A stretch of DNA of 64,000 bases from Antedon mediterranea (Eukaryota > Echinodermata > Crinoidea > Comatulida > Antedonidae), in contig NC_092670.1 of assembly GCF_964355755.1 (NCBI RefSeq), forward strand, positions 25,843,795 to 25,907,794, written 5' to 3'. Under the pieces are notes generated by a model. The model had not been told where the DNA came from. It worked only from the letters and a program-made list of their open reading frames with translations, and searched no databases. Shown here one piece after another: positions 36,349-46,367 of this stretch. Position 1 is the stretch's first letter. Each line of letters begins with the position of its first letter. A program made the translations under genes and the position numbers.

Positions 36349-36976
36349 TCAATTGCTGGTGAACAAACATTCAACTTCATAAAATGTGTTAGGAACTAGC
36401 TGATTTGGGTCTTCCGGTTTTCGATTGGTTTCTCGCATCGCACTGTTACAGATATCGCAATTGTACTTTACACTTGCTTTCTTGACGACGTAACCGGCTA
36501 CATATACTAAAGTATTTAGCTGAGTCATCTCAAAGTCTTCTAAGCAGCAGTTGTCGTCAGTGGTGGCATCGTTGTCTTCTTGATCGGCAACATGATGCGA
36601 TGATGATGATGATGATTGGGCCATCATTATTGCATCAATTCCATCTAGCTGTCGATCAGTGTTTTCTACTAGGCAATTCGAATTCCCTGACGGAATTAAC
36701 ATCCTGTTGCACATAACTTCCTTCAGGGAGGCTCTAAATTCATCTGCCATCGGGTAATAGCGATGACCCCCTCTCCCTCTGACAATAGAAAATAAGTTCT
36801 CAAGGCAATCTTGATTTAGTCTGCCTGTGAGTATAAACTTAAAGGCGTGATTGTTGATTAATCAGTATTTGAGATTCTTCGAAATGAATATTGCACAAGT
36901 GGCAATTACGGTGTAAATAGGAACTTGGTTTCCTTCTCAAATCCGCGCGTCGTGTGTTCTGGGCCCATTTTGCACA
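36349..36976 (-). pseudogene. THAP / P-element-like transposase remnant
   Basis: On the minus strand, 36976 downward encodes CAKWAQNTRRADLRR and CHLCNIHFEESQIL, matching the C-terminal half of a THAP zinc finger (C2CH, with the C-H part visible). After a short frame break it continues with GRLNQDCLENLFSIVRGRGG and RYYPMADEFRASLKE, then LVYVAGYVVKKASVKYNCDI, the C-terminal signature of P-element / THAP9-type transposases. The catalytic core between the THAP finger and this C-terminus is absent, so this is an internally deleted copy. AG-ending sites precede both parts (at 36977 and 36823), so a short intron could join them. The first half of the THAP finger was not found. Confidence 0.75.
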
Positions 36977-36989
36977 CCTGTAAATTAAT

Positions 36990-37887
36990 AATTGTCTAGT
37001 GAGTTTTTGCTTTATCATAATTAACGTTTACGTATACAATTATAGGACGTCTACGTGCATGCTAATTGATTTTCAAATTGGTTAGGGCCTAAAATCAAAT
37101 ACTTAAGCCTAACCTAAAACCACTAACTAACTAACGGTTGAATTTCATAAATATTAAGTATAAGATTCAATTAAAAATTGTTTGTTAGGGCTACTCAACG
37201 GATAAGTAATATACTGTAATGTATGTAACGGCTAGTTAAATTAAACGAAATAAAATAACCATGAGACAGAAAGCAAATATTAACCATGAGACGGAAAGCA
37301 TGAAATAATCAAGATCACAATTTGTTTATATTAAGTATTATATTATTATTATTATTTGTATAATGTAAAAAGAGGGACTAGGCCTACAGCGACATGCCAA
37401 TTGGGCTTCTTGTAGTCTTTCGACCAAATTTTTACTTATATGCCAACAATTGTAATGATATTATATTTGGTCAATAAATGTTTCTTGAATTGAAAGTTTT
37501 AAAAATTGTTTGTTAAGGGTACTAAATGTTAAAGGATAAGTAATATATAACCAGGGAACAGTGAAATTAGTGTAATTTCACTGTTATATAACTAATGTAC
37601 TAGCCTATTAGGCCTAGCCTAGGCCTAGTAGCCTAATAATGATAATAATAATCATTTCATACGTTTAAATAATAATTATTAATAATAGGCCTACCTAGCC
37701 TAGTTTATTAATATAGCCTAGGCCTAGCCTATGTATAAATTGAATAGTAAAAAAAAGTAAAGTAAGATTAGGCTAGTCCCTAGGCCTAGGCCTACATAGT
37801 CATAGCATACGTTAAGATGTACTAGGCTAGGCTTCTTATTTAATTACATAAATTTACCTGATCTTGTCTTTGGGAAAATTGTAAAAC
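36990..37887. other. AT-rich spacer with TAGGCCTA clusters
   Basis: No gene is seen. TAGGCCTA words concentrate at 37600-37830. The phrase AGTAATATA followed by a palindromic CAGTGAAATTAGTGTAATTTCACTG (about 37559-37583) is a small inverted repeat. Confidence 0.4.
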
Positions 37888-39030
37888 TTACTAATATCTT
37901 TTCGTATGCTAATACACTGTGCTCAAGTGGACCCAATTTGGAGCCAGGGGAGCACAGTGATATAAATAAGTCACTGAATTTTAATATCTTTTCGTATGTT
38001 ATTACATTGTGCTCAAGTGAACCCAATTTGGAGCCAGTGGAACACAGTGATATAAAACAGAAACAAGTGACTGAATTTTAATATTTTTTCGTATGTTATT
38101 ACATTGTGCTCAAGTGGACCCAATTTGGAGCCAGTGGAACACAGTGATATAAAATAAAAACAAGTGACTGAATTTTAATATCTTTTCGTATGCTAATACA
38201 CTGTGCTCAAGTGGACCCAATTTGGAGCCAGGGGAGCACAGTGATATAAATAAGTCACTGAATTTTAATATCTTTTCGTATGTTATTACATTGTGCTCAA
38301 GTGAACCCAATTTGGAGCCAGTGGAACACAGTGATATAAAACAGAAACAAGTGACTGAATTTTAATATTTTTTCGTATGTTATTACATTGTGCTCAAGTG
38401 GACCCAATTTGGAGCCAGTGGAACACAGTGATATAAAATAAAAACAAGTGACTGAATTTTAATATCTTTTCGTATGCTAATACACTGTGCTCAAGTGGAC
38501 CCAATTTGGAGCCAGGGGAGCACAGTGATATAAATAAGTCATTGAATTTTAATATCTTTTCGTATGTTATTACATTGTGCTCAAGTGAACCCAATTTGGA
38601 GCCAGTGGAACACAGTGATATAAAACAGAAACAAGTCACTGAATTTTAATATCTTTTCGTATGTTATTACACTGTGCTCAAGTGGACCCAATTTGGAGCC
38701 AGTGGAGCACAGTGATATAAAATAGAAATAAGTATCCGAATTGTAGTATCTTTTTGTATGCTAATACACTGTGCTCAAGTGGACCCAATTTGGAGCCAGG
38801 AGAGCACAGTGATATAAATAAGTAATTGAATTTTAATATCTTTTCGTATGTTAATACACTGTGCTCAAGTGGACCCAATTTGGCGCCAGGGGAGCACAGT
38901 GATATAAAATAGAAATAAGTCACTGAATTGTAATATCTTTTCGTATGTTAATTATACACTGTGCTCAAGTGGACCCAATTTGGAGCCAGTAGGGCACAGT
39001 GGAATAAAATAGAAATAAGTCACTGAATTT
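37888..39030. repeat. Satellite with 284-bp higher-order repeat of three monomers
   Basis: Monomers of about 90, 97 and 97 bp share TTTTCGTATG, CACTGTGCTCAAGTGGACCC, AATTTGGAGCCAG and GAGCACAGTGATATAAA. Diagnostic variants (GGGGAGCAC / no-insert monomer) recur at 37947, 38231, 38515 and 38799, exactly 284 bp apart. Each monomer holds the perfect inverted pair CACTGTGCTC / GAGCACAGTG, so it can form a 10-bp hairpin. Apparent minus-strand reading frames are by-products of the repeat. Confidence 0.93.
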
Positions 39031-40432
39031 TAACAAGATGTCTGGTTTAAAAATTAATATTTCTAAATCCAAAGCCATATGGTTTGGAATAAAAAAAGTT
39101 CTCGATTGAACAAATTAATACTAATTCAAATCTTGAATGGTGTGATAAAGGCCGTTTTGATTTTTTGGGTGTTACATTTGACTTAGAAATAAGCAAAATG
39201 ACTAAAATAATTGTTGAAGAGATTACGGGTAAAATCAGGTCTACTATCAATGTGTGGCGTAAAAGAAATCTTACTGTCTTGGGAAGATTAACTGTGTTAA
39301 AATCTCTTATATTATCAAAACTTAATTATATTTTTATAATGTTGCCAAACCCTACTACAGCTTATCTAAGTGAACTTAATAGGATGTTTTTTTAATTTTG
39401 TCTGGAAGGGAAAGGATAAAATCAAAAGAAATAAGCTAATTAGAGAGTATAAGGATGGTGGAATTAACATGATTGATATCTTCAAATACATAAAGGCAGT
39501 TAAGATCAGTTAGATGCGAAGAATTCGTAACAACACTCTGGAATTCTCAAAATATGCTATGGTAAAAAAACTAAATCAATCTTTGAATGCGACTCATGCA
39601 TGATTCAGAGGCTGTCGAAAAATAGGAACAATTTGTTCTGGAGAGATGTTCTCCATTCATGGTCCGAGTTTATTGCTATTCATAATTCATCAGCATCTGC
39701 AAACTGTAAATAATGTACTAAAAGAACCAATATCGTTAAATGATTCGATTTTAATCAATAACTTTCCAATTTTTTACACCAATTATTATGAGTGTCGCGT
39801 AAGGTTCATAAATGATTTAATCTCGGATAGAGGAACTTTGCTTAGTTATAAAAGCTTCAAACACACTATAAGGTGAAAAAAAATAATTTCCTTAAATACT
39901 ATGGACTAATTGATGCAATTATAACTAAATAACCTTCTTTGGGTGCAGAAATAAATACTAAATTACAAACCCAATAAATTTACCCATACTTGAAACCATA
40001 ACAAAACCCCAAACAGGATGGAAAGTTTATTCAAAACAAAGACTTTAACTATAAAGCTAAACAAAAGTGGGGTAAAATCTTAAATGTTGAATTCTCGGAA
40101 CATGAATGGGAAGGAATTAATGTTGCAGGTGACCGACAACATAAAATTACGATGGTTCCAATATAGACTTAACAACAGTATCCTCACAACTAAAATTTAC
40201 CTTAAGATTATTAAGTACATTGACGAAGATAACTGCTCCTTTTGTAACATTAAAAGAGAAACAGTTTATCATTTATTCTGTAAATGTAATATCAGTAGAT
40301 GGATAAGCAATTGTTTTTTTCAATGGTGTTCTCGAAATCTTGATATTCGCAAATGTGTATCGGAAAGTGAACTGCTTTTTAGTAATACACCATCCAATAG
40401 GATTAATTTACTTTTGTCAATACTAGGAGTGA
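39031..40432 (+). pseudogene. L1/Tx1-like LINE fragment inside the satellite
   Basis: It encodes, across frameshifts, SGLKINISKSKAIWFGIKK (RT thumb), FDFLGVTFDLEISKM, LTVLGRLTVLKSLILSKLNY, then KIKRNKLIREYKDGGINMID and the C-terminal zinc-knuckle-like CSFCNIKRETVYHLFCKC (40230-40290). This is the post-catalytic half of a non-LTR retrotransposon ORF2; the endonuclease and most of the RT are missing. Satellite sequence abuts it on both sides. Confidence 0.8.
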
Positions 40433-41560
40433 GCTTGGCACAAGGGGAGCACAGTGATATAAAATAGAAATAAAGTCACTAAATTGTAATACAGTATCTC
40501 ATTCGTATCGTATCTAATACACTGAGCTCAATGCGGACCCAATCTGGCACGAGCGGAGCACAGGGATATAAAATAGAAATAAAATCATTAAAATAGCTCT
40601 GTGCTCAAGTGGACCCAATTTGGCGCCAGGGAGCACAGCGATATAACAGAAATAAAATCACTGTAGTATGTTAATATCTTTTCGATGTTAATAAACTGTG
40701 CTCTTCTTTTTCTTAACGTTTTCCACTTCCGACATTACGCTTTCCACAATTTGTTTCCATTTTTGTCTGTTTATGGCAGGATGGTTTGTTATTGTGTTGG
40801 TGTCTACATGTCCTTGTAAATCTTTCTTTATTTGGTTCATCCAGTTATTTTTTGGTCTTCCTACGGGTCGTTTTACTTTCCTGTTAGTTTCCTTCATTGT
40901 TTGTTTGTACGGTAATCTATATTATTATTGTCCATACCATTTTAGTCTGCTTCGTTTAATTCTTTTACTGTACTTAATTCTTTTTAACTGTGCTCAAGTG
41001 GACCCAATTTGGCACCAGCACAGTGATATAAAATAGAAATAAGTCACTGAACTGTTTTATCTGTTTGTATGTTCTATATACACTGTGCTCAAGTACATCG
41101 AGATAAGTACTTCTCGAATTCATTTTTAAAAACTATAATAATGATTTTGACCAAAAAACGGTTAGGAATTGGATTTTTTTCAGTAAATTGAGCAACAATG
41201 TAAATATTGTTATTTTTTCAATATTTATTCTTCATTCAGGACTCATTGTATTCTTTTTGTAAATAATTGTGCTCAATAGGCTTATTTTTACTATTTAACA
41301 TATTTTTTATTTAAGTGTGCTTCTATAGAGTATTTATTATATCTGTTTTCTGTTTATACCTTTAAGTGGCAACTTTCGTTGCTGTTGGTTTAGATGAAAT
41401 AAATAAAATTTTAAAAAAATATACCAAGAAATATTTTTTAATTCGCAGTCCTTTTTTTAATTCAAAAGAAATGTTAATATATTTTCGCACACAGTGCTCA
41501 ATTGGTACAATTTGGCGCCAGCGACAGCGAAATAGTCACATACAAAAACATCGATAAAAA
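40433..41560. repeat. Diverged continuation of the satellite
   Basis: Degenerate monomers (GAGCACAGTGATATAAAATAGAAATAA; GTGCTCAAGTGGACCCAATTTGGCGCC) continue at 40440-40703, 40986-41100 and, faintly, 41490-41530 (CAGTGCTCAATTGGTACAATTTGGCGCCAG). These outer monomers are more diverged than the central array, as expected at satellite edges. Confidence 0.8.
40704..40985 (-). mobile_element. 5'-truncated LINE 3' end inserted in a satellite monomer
   Basis: On the minus strand it encodes KRPVGRPKNNWMNQIKKDL and AINRQKWKQIVESVM, the C-terminus seen in many non-LTR ORF2 proteins (RPxGRPxxxW...DRxxW). A 10-bp target-site duplication AACTGTGCTC (40694-40703 and 40986-40995) flanks it, and the 3' end is A-rich (GTTAAGAAAAAGAAGAG). 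This is a clean target-primed insertion of 282 bp. Confidence 0.85.
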
Positions 41561-42120
41561 TTACTTCTGGTATTAAAACAATTTCATTTCTATATGTTCA
41601 ATATCGGTTACTTTATCCGTAATGCAAAAGAAAAATTAGTTTCAAGCCACATCACCGATTTTAATAATTTTTCGAAGATAAATAATTATGAAAAAACATA
41701 CAATTCCGACACATTTTTTTTAACATGATTTTGACAAAACAAAAAGAAAACATTTAGGAATACGATTTTGTTTCTGTAAATATACAAAATAAATGGTTAA
41801 AGTCATAATGGGGAAGATGGTAGTGTTAGTCATTGGCGGTTAACACGCCACACTGGTAACTTTTGATTTTGTTAATCAATGTTGCTACATTGGTAGCGAA
41901 ATGTCCGATTCATGCAAGATATTATTGTAATATGTTATAAATAAAAGTTTATGGTAGTCCCAGAATAAACATGTTTTAAACTGTAAACAGATAGTTTGTC
42001 TCCGATGGTTTTTGTATGGGGTTAATGGAGGGTGAAATAAGATCAAATATAGAACATTTGCAAAGATGCCGATTTCTAGACCAATTTCGTGCTAGGCCTT
42101 AGGCGCAGCATATACCAAGT
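41561..42120. other. AT-rich sequence, nothing recognised
   Basis: No coding or repeat signature could be supported, apart from possible weak satellite remnants at the left. Confidence 0.35.
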
Positions 42121-42124
42121 CGAG

Positions 42125-42245
42125 TTTTTAGTCGCGTGGACGCGACTCTATAGTTTACTATGTCGGTCGGTCGGTCGGTCTGTCTGTCGGTCCGGTATCA
42201 CTATGCGTTTTAGCACGCGACTTATGGCTGTTGGCCTTGTTAAAG
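42125..42245. repeat. Hairpin-ended GTCGGTCGG repeat (single end block)
   Basis: Reverse orientation of the 13.1 kb repeat end: TTTTTAGTCGCGTGGACGCGACT hairpin, TATAGTTTACTATGTCGGTC, (GGTC)n/(TGTC)n, GGTCCGGTATCACTATGCG, then GCACGCGACTTATGGCTGTT and GGCCTTGTT. It shows the family's conserved edges well. Confidence 0.75.
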
Positions 42246-42439
42246 TAGAAACCCCACCTACAATTTTGAAGTGGCATCTGGAAATGTTAACAGTAGGCCT
42301 ATCATAATTATCATTGGTGATTTATATGTATAGTAAGTTATAAGTATAAGTGAAATTCTGGGTTCTATTTTCATTATTAACTCTGCCCCAACTATGGTGG
42401 GCTAGTACTGAAGACTTAATATTTAATTTCATATTTCAA

Positions 42440-42640
42440 TGAATAGGTGCACTTTCCGGGGACAAACTCGATCTATTGTCGTAGCGAGTCTTATAGTTTG
42501 TTTCATATACTTTCAAATCATGTAAAGTGCCATATTTTTTCGGTTAGGAACCTATGCAGCTCTATTTGTAAAAATTGTTTTGCTCAGCCCCAAGCATGGT
42601 GGGGTACTGAAGATTAAACATGTTGTTTAAACAAATAATA
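42440..42640. repeat. Copy of a GAGCTG...TTTCCGGGGAC repeat
   Basis: Words GCACTTTCCGGGGAC, CTCTATTTGTAAAAATTGTTT and GCTCAGCCCCAAGCATGG match the repeat units within the hAT element at 17600-17840 and the inverted units at 62100-62350. Confidence 0.55.
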
Positions 42641-42929
42641 TTATCATACCTAATAAATATCCTCAAACGGAATAATACGTACACGGACGTACGACGAATA
42701 CACACACGCGCACGTCATCATTTTAACGACATATTAATTTGGTGATATGATGCAATTTATGATGGAAAATGATGGGATTGCCTTTTCGGACTTTAATCAG
42801 CAAAATGTTCATTGTACTACAAAATAGTAAACTGTTTAGTAGTAAATAGTTTATTAATAAAGATTTTTTTAACGTATTTTTGGCATATAAAACAAAGACA
42901 CAGACGTAGCTTTAACCTTATCTATAAAA

Positions 42930-45610
42930 AAAAATGAGAGCATGACAATTTAAACAACTGGAGACCTATCACTCTCTTAAATGTTGATTACACATTAGCT
43001 GCGTTTGTTTTAACCAAAAGAGTTCAAAATTGAAAAAATTGTAAATAATGATCAAAAAGGTTACATAGAAGATAATCAGGCTAATAGATTTAGGCCTACT
43101 TGAATATTCTGATTCTGAAAATTTATCAGGATTCAGCCTAGATTTTAGCAAAGCTTTCGATACTGTAAATAGAGATTTTTTATTTAGTACATTACGTCAC
43201 TTCAACTTTGGTCCATCATTTATAAAATGGATAAATGTCCTATATTACCGCTTAGAATGTATTGTAGTAAACAATAAATGGGTTTCAAACAGCTTCATTT
43301 CACATAGACAAGGCTGCCCACTATCAGCTCTACTTGTCATGGTAGCGGAAATCATGGCCTTAGAAATAAGGAATGATAATTTTATAAAAGGTATTGTGAT
43401 ACCAAATAAAGAGAATCATATAAATGAATTGAAAATATCTCAGCTAGCCGATGATACAGTTTTATTTATTAAAGATGAATATAGTATTAAAAGAAGCCTA
43501 GATACCATAATAGATTTTGGCAAAATCTCAGGTTTACAACTAAATAAAGGAAAAACAATTTCCATGTGGTTAGGAAGATGGAAAATGAGGAAATGTAATC
43601 TTTTCAATCTCAACTGGACATCTTGTGGTTTTAAAATACTTGGTGTATTCGTAGGCCATGATAAAGGTTTGTGTTATACAAAAAAAACAGTTCGAATTAA
43701 TTCAACAAAATTGAATCACTAAAACATATACTCAATTCTTGGCGAAAAAGAAATTTGACTCTATTTGGTAAAGTTGTAATCTTGAAACAACTAGCTTTAG
43801 CAAAACTGATTTACATGGCAAGTATTTTAACAACACCTGAAAATGTCATAAAACAAGTTGATAACATTATTATATGACTTTCTATGGAATAAAAAAGGAG
43901 AAAAAATAAAAAGATCAACACTTATAAATGAATATTGTCATTCATTCATTCAGGCTTATCGCCTGACTTTATTTACTTTAGGCCTCTGGCCTCTAGTAAT
44001 TAACAAAATAATAATTACATTGAAAAATAAAGCAATTTATGGTCACAAGAAAAATGAATTAATTAATTTCGTTCTCTAAGCAAAACATATATCTTAACTT
44101 ATAAGCATGATAAATATATTTAGATAGATTATCAATAATTATTGGATCCTGTGATGACATTAAACGGCAGAATTTAAAAGTATGTGTATTTTCAAAAAAT
44201 AAAGAAGGTAGGCCTATACATTTTTTTCTGATTTCCTTGTAACGAGAGCAAACTGTAAAAAAATGGTGGAATTAAGGCACCGGATCTAAGATCGCAGGTG
44301 CAAGCACTACAAATATCATGGGCTAAACGTCTCTTTAACGACGAACCTTCAAAGTGGAAATACTTACCGACTATGTATTTAAATAATATCGGACCTCTCT
44401 AGGTGTCCTTGAAAATATGTCTCACTATGATATAAAATGTTGTAAAGGTATACCTAGTTTTTATCTAGATGTATTAAATGCATTAACTAAATATAATGAA
44501 ATTGTATTAAAATGGCCATCAGGCTATGATGAAATATTAGAACAAAACATTTGGAGAAATAAATGTATAAGTTATAACAAACAGCGAAACTGGATAAGAT
44601 CCGGTATTAGAAAAATAAAAGATATTGTTTTTGGTAATAGATTCATTAATTTGAATATGTTACTTGAAATTCTAATTTCAAAATCAAATTGGATAGCAGA
44701 ATTTCACAAATTACTACAAGCCATTCCACAAGAATGGAAAGACGTTATTAAGTCAAAAAATGAAAATACAATACAGGACAGGGTTCTGCCTACTACTAAA
44801 TTATGTAAAATAACAAGTAAGCAAATGTATAACTGTTTTATTAGAAAAAAAGGTATAGAACCAAAATGTCAAATAAATAGGCAGTTGTACTTTAATAATA
44901 TTACAATTGATTGGAAATTAACCTGGGAGCGTAAAATAAAATTAATTAAAGAAAACAAGCTCAAACAATATAACTTTAAGTTACTACATAGGATTATTCA
45001 AACTAGAAAGAGGTTATGTATATGGAAAATTGTAAACATAAACAAATGTAGATGATGCACATTTATTTTTTGAATGTGCGGAAGCAAATAATTTGTGGCT
45101 TTACATTAATGAGCATACACTAACTAAATTCAATATCGAGGCAAATTTCAAAAATATAATACTTGGCACTGGAAATACATATGTAGATCATGTGTTTTCA
45201 ATTGGTTTGCTAAGCATATACAAAGCTAATGTATTAAAACAACTAAATAAATGGAAATATGCCTCACTTCATCATCTCTTTATAAATGAAAAAAATATAA
45301 GAAAATACATATTATCAATGCTATAAACAACAATTATGTAAAAAAATAACGAAGCGTATTACTTACCTGAAAAACTGTATAAATGAAAAAATGAATGTTT
45401 TTTTGAAACAATATTCATAAGGTAGGCCTATAATATTATAAAGTTTATTTCAATGTATGTGCAATATTTATATACAGTACTATAAAAAGATTGTTTGTGT
45501 GCTGTCTTATATTAACAACTTGTTCTATAATATTATTTTATTATATTATATAATAATGAACTTTGTATATACAATATTGAATGAATAAAGATTGAATGAA
45601 TAAAGATGGG
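42930..45610 (+). pseudogene. L1/Tx1-like LINE ORF2, decayed, with 3' tail
   Basis: RT motifs appear in order: LDFSKAFDTVNRDFLFSTLR (43140), RQGCPLSALLV (43310), SQLADDTVLF (43437, with the ADD catalytic pair) and GLQLNKGKTISMWLGRW. Post-RT parts follow: SVTLLYDFLWNKKGEKIKR (about 43860), GGIKAPDLRSQVQALQISWA (about 44265), a 212-codon open stretch 44417-45055, and DDAHLFFECAEANNLW (about 45055). An AT-rich insertion or decayed patch of about 300 bp splits the frame at 43945-44250. The 3' end carries short repeats GATTGAATGAATAAA. Stops and frameshifts make it inactive. The RT upstream of the first motif is truncated. Confidence 0.85.
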
Positions 45611-46110
45611 AGAGACTCATAAAGATTTAAAAAAAAGACACAGACGTAGCCTTTTTGATATTTAAATAATTATGTACCTATATTGGCATTATGTCAAATA
45701 GGGTCAGTCTAATTACCGAAAACAACCGAAAGAAACCGAAAACAAACCGAAACAACCGAATAACCGACTTTGCGATTGGGCGACTTGACTATAGATCCAT
45801 CCAACCCTATAAAATTTCATATTTAAATATCTTAAACTATGTTTACAAATTGTCATTTTTGAAGGCACACATCTTTCTCCTCCTAGACCTGTAAAATAAA
45901 AAATAAAACAATTTGATTATTATTATTAAATATCCATCGACCAAAGTAAAAATAATTTAGATCATAACATAATTTTATTTATCGCGACCAAAATTAACCT
46001 CGACCACCGATTTCGAACGCGACCGACATCATCGTAAAATTCGGAGTGGGCCCTAATTACGGGGGTTTTCCCCTTGATGAGCTAGCGCGCATCGTTTAAT
46101 ACGTCGGCCT
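45611..46110. other. Non-coding stretch upstream of ADHFE1
   Basis: It includes an (ACCGAAA)n-type simple run at 45715-45770. I see no convincing gene. Confidence 0.4.
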
Positions 46111-46119
46111 TCCTTTTTG

Positions 46120-46255
46120 CATTGGCGCGACTTTACGTCATGGGCCGACTTTGTGATGGGTCCACTTTTCGATAGGGCGACTCTGTACCACCGGGGTGAC
46201 TTTGTTTTGGGGCGAATTTGTATTGGGCGACTTTGTACGGGCGACTTTGATCACA
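46120..46255. repeat. Imperfect GGGCGACTTTGT repeats in the ADHFE1 upstream region
   Basis: Variants of GGGCGACTTTG(T) occur at about 46127, 46142, 46175, 46195, 46226 and 46241, spaced 11-33 bp. They end about 110 bp before the start codon, so they lie in the promoter or 5' UTR. An isolated GGGCGACTT also occurs at 45777. Confidence 0.6.
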
Positions 46256-46367
46256 TACACACAGAGTCACGAGTGTGTGAACGCAAATTGACGGAGAGGA
46301 GATTGTGTTGCAATAGGTTTTTGGTAGTGGTAGTAGCCTAGGGCCTAGTAGTACACCGTCATTCACA

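Noticed and set aside
37844-38923. Four repeated minus-strand frames with LEHNVITYEKIL-type peptides
   Set aside because: They follow the 284-bp satellite period exactly; no start context, domain or splice evidence.
37888-39030. CRISPR-like array
   Set aside because: The repeats are 90-97 bp monomers without unique spacers, in a eukaryotic genome.
40698-41036. Open frame encoding a Phe/Leu-rich, membrane-like peptide on the plus strand
   Set aside because: It is the antisense of a minus-strand LINE tail flanked by a target duplication; the hydrophobic look comes from complementing Lys/Glu codons.
45691-45894. Open frame with ENNRKKPKTNRNN
   Set aside because: Produced by an (ACCGAAA)-type simple repeat followed by unremarkable sequence.
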